Of a stretch of DNA of 28,301 bases, positions 22,185-28,301 are shown piece after piece; position 1 is the first letter of the stretch; each line of letters opens with the position of its first letter. The notes below the pieces were generated by a model. It was given only the letters and a program-made list of their open reading frames with translations, was not told the DNA's origin and searched no databases. The stretch comes from a virus. Made by a program: the position numbers and the translations under genes. The stretch is taken from positions 1 to 28,301 of the IMG/VR virus record IMGVR_UViG_3300032242_002194; one strand, 5' to 3'.

Positions 22185-22469
22185 ATGGATGAACAAAACA
22201 ACGAAGTAATGGATATTCTGCAAGAGGAATGTGCAGAAGTAATTCAAGCGGTTAGTAAAGTACGTAGATTTGGTATTGATAATGCTAAACCTAATACAGA
22301 TTACACTAACCGCGAACACTTAGAAGAAGAAATTGGCGATTTGCTTGCCATGGTAGATATCCTATTGATCAACGATATGGTCAACTGGGGTAATTTACAC
22401 AGAGCAAAACGAGCCAAGATAGAAAAGTTAAAAAAGTGGTCCAATATTCCTAATCTAGATAATATCTGA
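22185..22469 (+). CDS. MazG-like nucleotide pyrophosphohydrolase
   Basis: The 94-residue helical protein has the metal-binding pattern of the MazG/all-alpha NTP-PPase superfamily: E14-E15-C-A-E18 in ILQEECAEVIQAVSKVRRFG and E49-x2-D52 in LEEEIGDLLAMVD. These enzymes hydrolyse NTPs or dNTPs to the monophosphate and PPi. Phage copies may clean up modified nucleotides or adjust (p)ppGpp-related signalling. The start ATG 22185 lies one base after the exonuclease stop and is preferred over an in-frame TTG at 22158 inside that gene. It ends 1 nt before a late motif. Confidence 0.87.
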   Translation: MDEQNNEVMDILQEECAEVIQAVSKVRRFGIDNAKPNTDYTNREHLEEEIGDLLAMVDILLINDMVNWGNLHRAKRAKIEKLKKWSNIPNLDNI

Positions 22470-22470
22470 G

Positions 22471-22477
22471 ATAAATA
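22471..22477 (+). promoter_or_regulatory. Late promoter motif ATAAATA upstream of dnaK
   Basis: ATAAATA is followed by a 75-nt leader before dnaK ATG 22553. A transcript starting ~7 nt beyond the motif would begin near the base of the leader hairpin at 22480. Confidence 0.55.
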
Positions 22478-22479
22478 TT

Positions 22480-22521
22480 TTTGTAGAACGCCGTAAGGGT
22501 TTTACAAAGGGCAGGACGCCC
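22480..22521 (+). promoter_or_regulatory. Two-hairpin dnaK 5' leader
   Basis: Hairpin 1 (22480-22508) pairs TTTGTAGAAC + CC with GG + GTTTTACAAA, closed by a GTAA tetraloop (GNRA class) with one bulged G at 22490. Hairpin 2 is GGGC (22509-22512), loop AGGAC, GCCC (22518-22521). Neither covers the AAGGAG at 22541-22546, so a simple thermometer is not obvious; mRNA protection or protein binding is possible. Confidence 0.6.
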
Positions 22522-22552
22522 AAAACTACTCGCTTAATTAAAGGAGAAAATT

Positions 22553-24457
22553 ATGAGTAAAATTATCGGTATCGACTTGGGTACAACAAATAGCTGTGTG
22601 GCAATTCTAGAAAACGGAAAAGCCAAAGTAATTGAAAACAGCGAAGGCGCACGTACCACACCATCAATTGTAGCTTACACCGGAGACGAAGTTCTTGTAG
22701 GTGCAACAGCTAAACGTCAAGCAGTAACAAATCCAAAGAACACAATCTACGCAAGCAAGCGGCTTATTGGACGTAAGTTTGAAGAACAGGCTGTGCAGAA
22801 AGATATTGATTTGATGCCTTATAAAATCATCAAGGCAGACAATGGCGATGCATGGGTAGAAGTAAACGGAGATAAATTAGCACCTCCACAAATTTCAGCT
22901 GAAGTTCTTCGCAAGATGAAAAAGACTGCTGAAGACTATCTTGGTAAAGAAGTAACACAGGCTGTTATTACAGTTCCTGCCTACTTCAATGACAGCCAAC
23001 GTCAGGCAACCAAGGATGCAGGTAAGATTGCAGGACTTGAAGTTCTACGTATTATCAATGAGCCAACAGCGGCTGCATTGGCCTATGGTGTTGACAAAGA
23101 AGATAAACGTGATCGTAAGATTGCTGTATACGACTTAGGTGGTGGTACATTTGATATTTCTATCATTGAAATTGCCAACATCGAAGGCGAAAAACAAATT
23201 GAAGTGTTGAGCACTAACGGCGACACATTCCTAGGCGGTGAAGACTTTGACCAAGTTCTCATGGATCACTTGGTAGACGAGTTTAAGAAAGAATCCGGTG
23301 TTGATCTCAAGAAAGACATGTTGGCCTTGCAACGTCTAAAAGAAGCTGCTGAAAAAGCCAAGATCGAATTATCAAGTACTGCCAGCACTGGTGTTAACTT
23401 GCCTTACATCACAGCAGACGCAAGTGGCCCTAAACACTTGAACGTGACTATCAGTCGTGCCAAGTTTGAGAACATGGTTGAAACATTAATTCAACGCTCA
23501 ATTGAGCCATGTAAGATTGCCATGAAAGATGCAGGAGTTACAGCCGCTGACATCGACGAAGTTATTCTTGTTGGTGGTCAGACACGTATGCCTAAGGTAC
23601 AAGAAGCTGTTGAAGCATTGTTTGGTAAAGCACCACGTAAGGATGTTAATCCAGACGAAGCAGTGGCTGCAGGTGCCGCAGTACAAGGTGCTGTTCTAGC
23701 TGGTGACAAGACAGACGTTCTATTGTTGGACGTTACACCATTAAGCCTTGGTATTGAAACTATGGGCGGTGTGTTTACCAAGGTTATCAAGAAGAACACA
23801 ACAATTCCAACTAAGGCATCACAAACATTCTCTACAGCACAGGACAACCAACCTGCTGTGACTATTAAAGTTGGCCAAGGTGAACGTGAAATTTTCCAGT
23901 ACAACAAGGTACTAGGAGAGTTTAACTTAGAAGGGATTGATCCTGCTCCACGTGGCATGCCACAGATTGAAGTTACCTTTGATATTGACGCAAATGGTAT
24001 CCTTGACGTGAGTGCCAAAGATAAGGCAACAGGCAAGGAAAAGAAGATTACTATTCGTGCAAGCTCTGGTCTAACTCCAGAAGAAATCGAACGCATGGTA
24101 ACGGACGCTGAAGCCAATGCTGAAGAAGATAAGAAACAAAAAGAACTTATTGACATTAGAAATAGTGTAGAAAATGAATTGCATATGAATAAGAAATTCA
24201 TTGATGAAAATAAAGAAGAGTTTACTGAAGAACAGCAAACTGAACTTGACGGTTACATTAAAGCCCTTGAAGAAGCCATTGCTGGCACTGACTCGGGTGC
24301 AATGCAAGATGCCGCTGGCAAGTTTGATACTATTCTAAATCCAGTAAGACAGAAATTAGCAGAAGCTGCTAAGGTCAAGGAGAATACAACTAATCCTGAG
24401 CCAACAGCATCTACTGTTGATGAAAATGTAGTTGACGCTACCTTCACTGAGAAGTAA
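22553..24457 (+). CDS. dnaK: Molecular chaperone DnaK (Hsp70)
   Basis: The 634-residue full-length Hsp70 is close to the usual 638. The ATPase domain has phosphate loop [10 protein letters not shown] (D8, T11), [30 protein letters not shown] and [15 protein letters not shown]. The linker DVLLLDVTP lies near residues 388-396. The substrate-binding domain has [15 protein letters not shown] and [21 protein letters not shown] helical lid and an acidic tail ending VVDATFTEK follow, keeping the DnaK-type end. The sequence looks like a proteobacterial DnaK, not HscA. No dnaJ or grpE is in the window, so host co-chaperones would be needed. It heads a cluster with hsp20 and clpS and has a strong AAAGGAG site. 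Acquisition from a host is likely, though codon use resembles its neighbours. Confidence 0.98.
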   Translation: MSKIIGIDLGTTNSCVAILENGKAKVIENSEGARTTPSIVAYTGDEVLVGATAKRQAVTNPKNTIYASKRLIGRKFEEQAVQKDIDLMPYKIIKADNGDAWVEVNGDKLAPPQISAEVLRKMKKTAEDYLGKEVTQAVITVPAYFNDSQRQATKDAGKIAGLEVLRIINEPTAAALAYGVDKEDKRDRKIAVYDLGGGTFDISIIEIANIEGEKQIEVLSTNGDTFLGGEDFDQVLMDHLVDEFKKESGVDLKKDMLALQRLKEAAEKAKIELSSTASTGVNLPYITADASGPKHLNVTISRAKFENMVETLIQRSIEPCKIAMKDAGVTAADIDEVILVGGQTRMPKVQEAVEALFGKAPRKDVNPDEAVAAGAAVQGAVLAGDKTDVLLLDVTPLSLGIETMGGVFTKVIKKNTTIPTKASQTFSTAQDNQPAVTIKVGQGEREIFQYNKVLGEFNLEGIDPAPRGMPQIEVTFDIDANGILDVSAKDKATGKEKKITIRASSGLTPEEIERMVTDAEANAEEDKKQKELIDIRNSVENELHMNKKFIDENKEEFTEEQQTELDGYIKALEEAIAGTDSGAMQDAAGKFDTILNPVRQKLAEAAKVKENTTNPEPTASTVDENVVDATFTEK

Positions 24458-24467
24458 AATCAGATCC

Positions 24468-24490
24468 GTGGGGTGCCTTCGGGGCCCCAC
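24468..24490 (+). promoter_or_regulatory. dnaK-hsp20 intergenic hairpin with UUCG loop
   Basis: GTGGGGT then bulged G75, then CC pairs with GG then GCCCCAC around a TTCG tetraloop (24478-24481), giving 9 bp. It lacks a following T run, so it is not a standard terminator. Its bulged G next to CC-tetraloop-GG copies hairpin 1 of the dnaK leader. Confidence 0.65.
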
Positions 24491-24520
24491 CTACGTTCTT
24501 GCTTAACAAAGGAGAAAATT

Positions 24521-24964
24521 ATGAACGGACTAACTAAAATTGACGCACAAGTCATCAACCAACTAAACAGGGCCCTCATCGGCTTTGATCGTATGTTCGA
24601 CATCGTTGAACAACGTTCTCTTAGTACTACAGGATATCCTCCACACAACATTGTACGTTTAGATGAAAATCTATACTGCATTGAAATGGCAGTGGCTGGA
24701 TTTAAAAAATCCGAAGTACAGGTCGAAGTTGAAGACAACACATTAACTGTTCGTGGAACAAGTGAAACACCAAATGAATCTGCTACACGTGAATATCTAT
24801 ATCGCGGCCTATCCAGCAGAGATTTTGCACGTAGCTTTCCTCTAGCAGAACACATGGTTGTTCGAGATGCTAAGATTGAAAACGGAGTACTGACTATCAA
24901 CATTGAACGAATCATTCCCGAAGCTCTAAAGGCACGGGTGATTGACATTGTAGAAGTTAAGTAA
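24521..24964 (+). CDS. Small heat-shock protein, Hsp20/IbpA type
   Basis: The 147-residue alpha-crystallin protein has an N-terminal helix (ALIGFDRMFDIVEQ) and an alpha-crystallin domain from YPPHNIVRLDENLYCIEMAV and AGFKKSEVQVEVEDNTLTVR through EYLYRGLSSRDFARSFPLAE to IENGVLTINIER, then IPEALKAR at the end. The pattern is that of IbpA/IbpB, ATP-independent holdases that pass clients to DnaK. The start is ATG 24521, which has AAAGGAG 6 nt upstream; an in-frame start at 24473 would run through the leader hairpin. Its last 17 leader bases through the start codon match those of dnaK. T4-like phages often carry Hsp20, but seldom beside a complete DnaK. Confidence 0.95.
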   Translation: MNGLTKIDAQVINQLNRALIGFDRMFDIVEQRSLSTTGYPPHNIVRLDENLYCIEMAVAGFKKSEVQVEVEDNTLTVRGTSETPNESATREYLYRGLSSRDFARSFPLAEHMVVRDAKIENGVLTINIERIIPEALKARVIDIVEVK

Positions 24965-24976
24965 TATAATAAACAT

Positions 24977-24998
24977 GTAGGGAGAATTTTCTCCCTAC
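24977..24998 (+). promoter_or_regulatory. Perfect palindrome in the clpS leader
   Basis: GTAGGGAGA (24977-24985), loop ATTT, TCTCCCTAC (24990-24998): 9 perfect base pairs 12 nt after the hsp20 stop. No T run follows. Processing site, transcript stabiliser or weak attenuator are all possible. Confidence 0.7.
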
Positions 24999-25017
24999 TA
25001 ACGGAGTTTAACTAATA

Positions 25018-25320
25018 ATGTCACAAGAGCAAATCGTACTCAGCGAAAAAACTAAATCTCAAGTTGAAGAACCCAAACGTTGGAAAGTTCTTTTTCTTAA
25101 CGATAACAGCACTCCAATGGAGTTTGTTATTGAGCTATTAACTAAAATTTTACATCATACAGAAAGTGTTGCACGAGATCTTACTCTAGAAATTCATAAC
25201 AGCGGTAGTGCAGTTGTTGGGATTTTCTCTTTTGAGATAGCAGAGCAAAAAGGTCTTGAATGCACTCAACTAGCACGTGACAACGGTTTTCCTTTACAAA
25301 TTACAGTAGAAGAAGAATAA
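25018..25320 (+). CDS. clpS: ClpS adaptor of the ClpAP protease
   Basis: The 100-residue adaptor has a flexible N-terminal extension (1-20) and a folded core RWKVLFLNDNSTPMEFVIEL. The N-degron pocket is conserved: N28, D29 (third position Asn30 where E. coli has Asp), T32-P33-M34 and H60 in LEIHNSG. ClpS delivers proteins with bulky hydrophobic N-terminal residues to ClpA and, in E. coli, reduces ClpAP action on ssrA-tagged chains. No clpA or clpP is visible, so it would act on the host protease. It follows a palindromic leader and is 1 nt upstream of the heme oxygenase start, in one operon. Confidence 0.94.
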   Translation: MSQEQIVLSEKTKSQVEEPKRWKVLFLNDNSTPMEFVIELLTKILHHTESVARDLTLEIHNSGSAVVGIFSFEIAEQKGLECTQLARDNGFPLQITVEEE

Positions 25321-25321
25321 C

Positions 25322-25894
25322 ATGAGTCTTAAAGATCTAACACACGCAGCACATAAAGAAGCAGAAACTCAGCCCTTTGTAAAAATTCTATTTTCTGGAA
25401 AAGTCAATCCGGACCTATATGCAACATATTTGTTTAATCAACATCCATGTTATGATCTATTAGAGACATATGCAATGGCATTTGGTCAACTTAACAATCT
25501 ACCGGATATTCGACGAGCTCCTAAAATCAACGAAGACTTTCGTGAGATATGGGGTAACAAGGCAGAAAGACCAGTTGACTTACCAGTGGTAAAAGAATAT
25601 CTTGATTACATAAAAAATCTTGCAGAAACTGCCCCAGAAAAACTGTTCAGTCACATCTATGTAAGACATATGGGTGACCTAGCTGGCGGACAAATGATTG
25701 CTAAACGTATACCCGGGTCTGGACTTATGTATCAGTTTAAAGATCCCGAAGCACTTAAAGAAGAAATTAGATCTCGTTTATCGGATGATATGGCAGACGA
25801 AGCTATTGTTTGTTTTAAATTTGCTGCTCAACTTTTTAAAGAAATGGGTGAAGTAGATCTTCCGCATTTTAAAGAAGAGTCTGCGGATGAGTAA
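25322..25894 (+). CDS. Heme oxygenase (HO-1 type)
   Basis: The 190-residue enzyme opens heme to biliverdin IXalpha, Fe2+ and CO using reduced ferredoxin and O2. Proximal heme ligand His11 is in THAAHKEAE, and the distal helix carries HMGDLAGGQMIAKRI (G118-D119...G122-G123-Q124), the usual GDLSGGQ motif. Length fits bacterial and cyanophage HO. The stop region overlaps the following bilin reductase start by 8 nt, giving coupled production of biliverdin and its reductase. T4-like cyanophages carry ho1, but there is no sign here of a photosynthetic host: no psbA or phycobilisome gene is in the window. Confidence 0.94.
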   Translation: MSLKDLTHAAHKEAETQPFVKILFSGKVNPDLYATYLFNQHPCYDLLETYAMAFGQLNNLPDIRRAPKINEDFREIWGNKAERPVDLPVVKEYLDYIKNLAETAPEKLFSHIYVRHMGDLAGGQMIAKRIPGSGLMYQFKDPEALKEEIRSRLSDDMADEAIVCFKFAAQLFKEMGEVDLPHFKEESADE

Positions 25895-26570
25895 TGTTTG
25901 GGACACCTTAATTGAAATAGAACAATACTTCGAAAGTAAATTCTATGCCACGGGCAGTATTATCAACGAGCCTGGAATGGAACGTTTTAATCAACCCGGA
26001 TGGGTAAACAAGGTATGGACCTCAAGTCGATATCGACGTGCTCACATTGATGTAGTTGATGCTCGCGAAACTAGGGGTCTATGGATGATGCATTGCTGCA
26101 TTTTCCCTCATACACATAATCCTGCCCCTATCTTTGGGTTTGATGTAATTGCAGGCAAAAATAAAATTACAGGTTGTTTTTACGATTATAGCCCTGCTGG
26201 CGATAGCGAACATTACATGTTGGACATGTTTGCAGAAGAAGCTCAGAAACTGCAATGGAATAAAACACGAAAACTGCCAGATTGGGCAGAACGTATATTC
26301 AGCGGTTGTATGATTGCTGCGGGTAATGTGAGTAACGAAAAAGAACTTAAACAGCTCTTTGCCATGGCTAAAACTGGTATTGATCAATATCTGTTAGAAG
26401 TTGCAGAAACTAACAATACTGCGGGCGCAAACACAATAGCAGCTCAGAACTATTATTGCGAAAATCAGAAACAAAATCCGCATACTCCTAAGGTTATGGT
26501 CAGTTTGGGCCTAAGTGAAGAAGATGTTAAAGTGTTTATACAAGATTGTCTGTTCCCTGAATTGCGATAA
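25887..26570 (+). CDS. Ferredoxin-dependent bilin reductase (PebS/PcyX-like)
   Basis: The 227-residue protein has FDBR family features: WMMHCCIFPHTHNPAPIFGF, with the central catalytic Asp (D86 in PIFGFD), then AGKNKITGCFYDYSPAG. The diagnostic C-terminus is YYCENQKQNPHTPKVMVSLG, then SEEDVKVFIQDCLFPEL. These enzymes reduce biliverdin with electrons from ferredoxin and no metal or flavin cofactor. The closest pattern from memory is the phage group that includes PebS (phycoerythrobilin) and PcyX (phycocyanobilin); the exact product cannot be read from sequence. The Glu that PcyA uses is not obvious. It overlaps heme oxygenase by 8 nt, forming a two-step heme-to-bilin unit. Its TAA lies inside the next late motif. 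Confidence 0.92.
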   Translation: MSNVWDTLIEIEQYFESKFYATGSIINEPGMERFNQPGWVNKVWTSSRYRRAHIDVVDARETRGLWMMHCCIFPHTHNPAPIFGFDVIAGKNKITGCFYDYSPAGDSEHYMLDMFAEEAQKLQWNKTRKLPDWAERIFSGCMIAAGNVSNEKELKQLFAMAKTGIDQYLLEVAETNNTAGANTIAAQNYYCENQKQNPHTPKVMVSLGLSEEDVKVFIQDCLFPELR

Positions 26571-26573
26571 ATA
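26567..26573 (+). promoter_or_regulatory. Late promoter motif ATAAATA
   Basis: ATAAATA contains the stop codon of the bilin reductase and ends 5 nt before ATG 26579. No ribosome-binding site intervenes. Confidence 0.65.
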
Positions 26574-26578
26574 CTTGC

Positions 26579-27952
26579 ATGAGATTTAATGAATTCAACC
26601 CACTATTGACCGAATCTAGAGGTGTTACGGCTAGAACAGCAGGAGAAGTATATACAAGTACAACTGATCCTAATGATACACTAACAATACAAAATATTGA
26701 TGTTGTTGTACCGCAAGGTGCCAAACAGTTCGAAACTAGTGAAGAAATGCTAGATGCAGTTAATACTGCTATTCCCCCTGACGAAATCAAAATTGAAGAT
26801 AATAAACCAACAAACTCTTCTAAAGCTGCTATTGTTGCAACAGTTATAGATGCAGAGGGAAAAACACAATATTGGGTTAGATATATTAAAGAAGTTCCGG
26901 CAGCTGGTGTACACGGTACTTGGTTGACTCTGAAAGGTTATAAGCTAGATCAGGGCACTAGAACTGAAAGTATACCTATTAAAGCTACAGATATTATTAA
27001 AGACGATGCACCAAGAACCCCATCAGCTGTTGCCGCAGCAGTCAAACAAGGCATTAAGGGATTAGTTGCCAATACAAATCACACTGCTATTGTTCCGGTT
27101 ATTAACACTGCTGTTGATCTTGCCCTTAAAGGACAGACTGCTCCTATTAAGGACGGTGCAAAGTATCTGAACATTGTTGCAAAATACGGTGGAGAATATC
27201 TTGGACCCATTGCAATAACACAGGGAAATGTAGTTGCTGGTGATATCTCAGCAATGTTAAAACAGTTTAAGTTGCCAAGCCTAGCTGGTGCAACTATTGT
27301 ATTCCCACAAAATGCACAAGAAGAACTAATTGACAGTATTTTAAAAATGCCAAATGGCGTTGATATTAATGTCAGCACAAAAGTACACAAAGGCGGCGGT
27401 GCAGCAAGCAGTCTAAGCGGAGTTGCTAAACAACTAACTCCTGCTATTATAAAAAAGTATCCAATTGGGTCACAAATTATCACAGATCTTGGAACAGAAA
27501 GTTCTGTAATTGGACCTGCTAAGGCTGCATTAGATTTGGGTATTATCAATCAAGCAGATTACAATGCATTATTATCTGTTGGTAAGGCAAGTAGAAATAT
27601 AGCAGATCTTAAAACTAAAAGGTTGCAACAAATGACCCTGGCACAGGGCATGGATGAAGGTGCAGAACAACGTGAAGAATATCGCGTATTGTGGCATGCA
27701 CTTACTGCTGTGGTTAATGCTATTATGGCCAAAGTTAATCCAATGCCAGAATTCCAACAGGCTATGCTGGCTGCACTTAATAACAATAACTATCTACAGT
27801 TAATCACTGATGCTAAGCCAAACGGCAATGATCTAACACTTAGCTATTACGGAAAATTTCCTGCAGTTTTCCAAGGTAAGCCACAGCTAAGAAATAAAAG
27901 CTATTTTGTTACTGGACAAAAAGGCCGCCTCGGCTTTAAATTAGTCTACTAA
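26579..27952 (+). CDS. Unknown 457-residue phage protein, MRFNEF start
   Basis: I do not recognise a family with certainty. The first residues MRFNEFNPLLTES match a short opening seen in several proteins of T4-like aquatic phages. Residues ~35-150 look like alpha/beta with VDAEGKTQYWVRYIKEV. The middle (165-300) includes AVKQGIKGL, a GGEYLGPIAITQGN segment and a KVHKGGGAASSLSGVAKQL stretch rich in Gly and Ser. The C-terminal half is helical until a strand-rich ending KSYFVTGQKGRLGFKLVY. The Lys/Gly-rich loop could bind DNA or nucleotides, which is speculation. It has no signal peptide. It is read from a late motif 5 nt upstream and ends in a hairpin. Confidence 0.8.
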   Translation: MRFNEFNPLLTESRGVTARTAGEVYTSTTDPNDTLTIQNIDVVVPQGAKQFETSEEMLDAVNTAIPPDEIKIEDNKPTNSSKAAIVATVIDAEGKTQYWVRYIKEVPAAGVHGTWLTLKGYKLDQGTRTESIPIKATDIIKDDAPRTPSAVAAAVKQGIKGLVANTNHTAIVPVINTAVDLALKGQTAPIKDGAKYLNIVAKYGGEYLGPIAITQGNVVAGDISAMLKQFKLPSLAGATIVFPQNAQEELIDSILKMPNGVDINVSTKVHKGGGAASSLSGVAKQLTPAIIKKYPIGSQIITDLGTESSVIGPAKAALDLGIINQADYNALLSVGKASRNIADLKTKRLQQMTLAQGMDEGAEQREEYRVLWHALTAVVNAIMAKVNPMPEFQQAMLAALNNNNYLQLITDAKPNGNDLTLSYYGKFPAVFQGKPQLRNKSYFVTGQKGRLGFKLVY

Positions 27953-27973
27953 GTTAAACTGCTCGTTTAACTT
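27951..27973 (+). terminator. Hairpin immediately after the 26579 gene
   Basis: AAGTTAAAC (27951-27959), loop TGCTC, GTTTAACTT (27965-27973): 9 perfect pairs beginning in the TAA stop codon. The following tract is only TTT-AG, so it is a weak terminator or 3' stabiliser. Confidence 0.55.
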
Positions 27974-27975
27974 TA

Positions 27976-28028
27976 GCTCGCTCCCACGTAAATACTTATA
28001 AGCGGAACTTCTGCCGCTTGGAGCGAGC
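27976..28028 (+). promoter_or_regulatory. Nested inverted repeats with promoter motif before the last gene
   Basis: The outer pair is GCTCGCTCC (27976-27984) and GGAGCGAGC (28020-28028), 9 of 9 complementary. The inner pair is AAGCGG (28000-28005) and CCGCTT (28014-28019). The right outer arm holds the GGAG ribosome site of the gene at 28030. A late-like GTAAATA (27988-27994) and TATAAGCG (27997-28004) lie between the arms, so a transcript from here would carry only the inner hairpin. Confidence 0.6.
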
Positions 28029-28029
28029 G

Positions 28030-28301
28030 ATGAAAAAAACAAAAATAATTCTAGGAATCTCTGCCCTCTTAATGTCATTGTCAGTATTAGGACAAACTGT
28101 CATTAATCAAGGCGGCTATGACTCAAAAAGTCTAGTTGATACTAATAGTACAAGTACTAGTACCAGCACGATCAACACTAATAATGTTAATAGTGGCACA
28201 GTTACCACTAATAACAATACTGCGTTAAGTGGTGGTACAACTAATACTAATAACAATAATAATGTTAATAGCGGCACTGTGACCAACAATAATAACAATA
28301 A
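28030..28301 (+). CDS. Exported Asn/Thr-rich low-complexity protein (3' end outside window)
   Basis: The 90 visible codons begin with a signal peptide (MKKTKIILGISALLMSLSVL, then GQ), followed by QTVINQGGYDSKSLVDTN and then an almost pure Asn/Thr/Ser/Gly sequence with repeated NNVNSGTVT units (28186-28208 and 28260-28283). The composition suggests a secreted or envelope-anchored unstructured or beta-solenoid chain. GGAG at 28020-28023 is the ribosome site, within an inverted repeat. The family and the C-terminus are unknown. Like the gene at 14509, it follows a TAAATA plus TATAAGCG promoter pair. Confidence 0.75.
   Translation, partial: MKKTKIILGISALLMSLSVLGQTVINQGGYDSKSLVDTNSTSTSTSTINTNNVNSGTVTTNNNTALSGGTTNTNNNNNVNSGTVTNNNNN

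Noticed and set aside
24473-24520. Longer start for Hsp20
   Set aside because: The added codons fall in the GC-rich leader hairpin. AAAGGAG is correctly placed for ATG 24521.
1440-27786. Long open frames on the minus strand, for example 23578-24201 and 27079-27549
   Set aside because: They lie opposite strong + strand genes, have no ribosome sites or family motifs, and look like reflections of codon bias.
1-28301. A bacterial chromosome segment, suggested by dnaK, clpS, iscU and ssrA
   Set aside because: The genes are interleaved with tail fibres, a PAAR tip, T4-like conserved phage proteins and late promoter motifs, all on one strand. None of the usual bacterial neighbours (grpE, dnaJ, clpA, iscS, smpB) is present.

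Overview
The window is from a lytic tailed phage with a T4-like late program, close in style to the myoviruses of aquatic bacteria. Every gene I can support is on the + strand and densely packed. It has tail fibre and PAAR-tip genes, a class Ia ribonucleotide reductase subunit with a glutaredoxin, a cell-wall hydrolase, bS21, and recurrent ATAAATA motifs like T4 late promoters. No integrase, transposase or CRISPR array is visible. The host is probably a Gram-negative proteobacterium: the phage carries a two-piece (circularly permuted) tmRNA, known from alphaproteobacteria, cyanobacteria and some betaproteobacteria, with the tag ANDQKFALAA, and its DnaK looks proteobacterial. The host call is inference.

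Layout: (1) 1-1770: the 3' end of an IscU-like Fe-S scaffold gene, nrdB, a glutaredoxin and a small Sm-like protein. (2) 1802-13472: the adhesion block, with a tail fibre, a fibronectin-III protein, a stand-alone copy of the fibre's C-terminal domain, a 1981-residue protein with ten Fn3 modules, and a PAAR tip. One junction in this block (C-terminal domain followed by an Fn3 gene) is present twice. (3) 13481-14844: a YbaN/DUF454 membrane protein, two unknowns and an exported Gln/Val-rich protein. (4) 14845-15359: a permuted tmRNA. The acceptor piece with its encoded CCA comes first, then a complete 75-codon membrane-protein gene in the segment that must be removed, then the coding piece. (5) 15486-20865: a DUF4214-like protein, a conserved phage protein, a SleB-type hydrolase with a possible holin, a run of small lipoproteins and exported proteins, and a membrane/coiled-coil protein. 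(6) 20929-22469: a small conserved phage protein, bS21, a DEDDh exonuclease and a MazG-like protein. (7) 22553-26570: dnaK, hsp20, clpS, heme oxygenase and a ferredoxin-dependent bilin reductase. (8) 26579-end: an unknown 457-residue protein and the start of an exported Asn/Thr-rich protein.

Two themes link the genes. The first is host-type protein quality control: tmRNA, DnaK, Hsp20, ClpS and bS21. The second is iron/redox metabolism: IscU, class Ia RNR with glutaredoxin, heme oxygenase and bilin reductase. IscU carries the LPPVK motif that Hsp70 chaperones recognise, so the two themes may touch.

Regulation appears two-layered. Three near-identical sigma70 promoters (TTGACA, 17-nt spacer, TATACT) drive short middle operons. 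ATAAATA motifs drive late genes, and at four of them the start codon lies only 4-6 nt beyond the motif, which predicts nearly leaderless mRNAs. dnaK and hsp20 share a ribosome-binding block and have similar leader hairpins.
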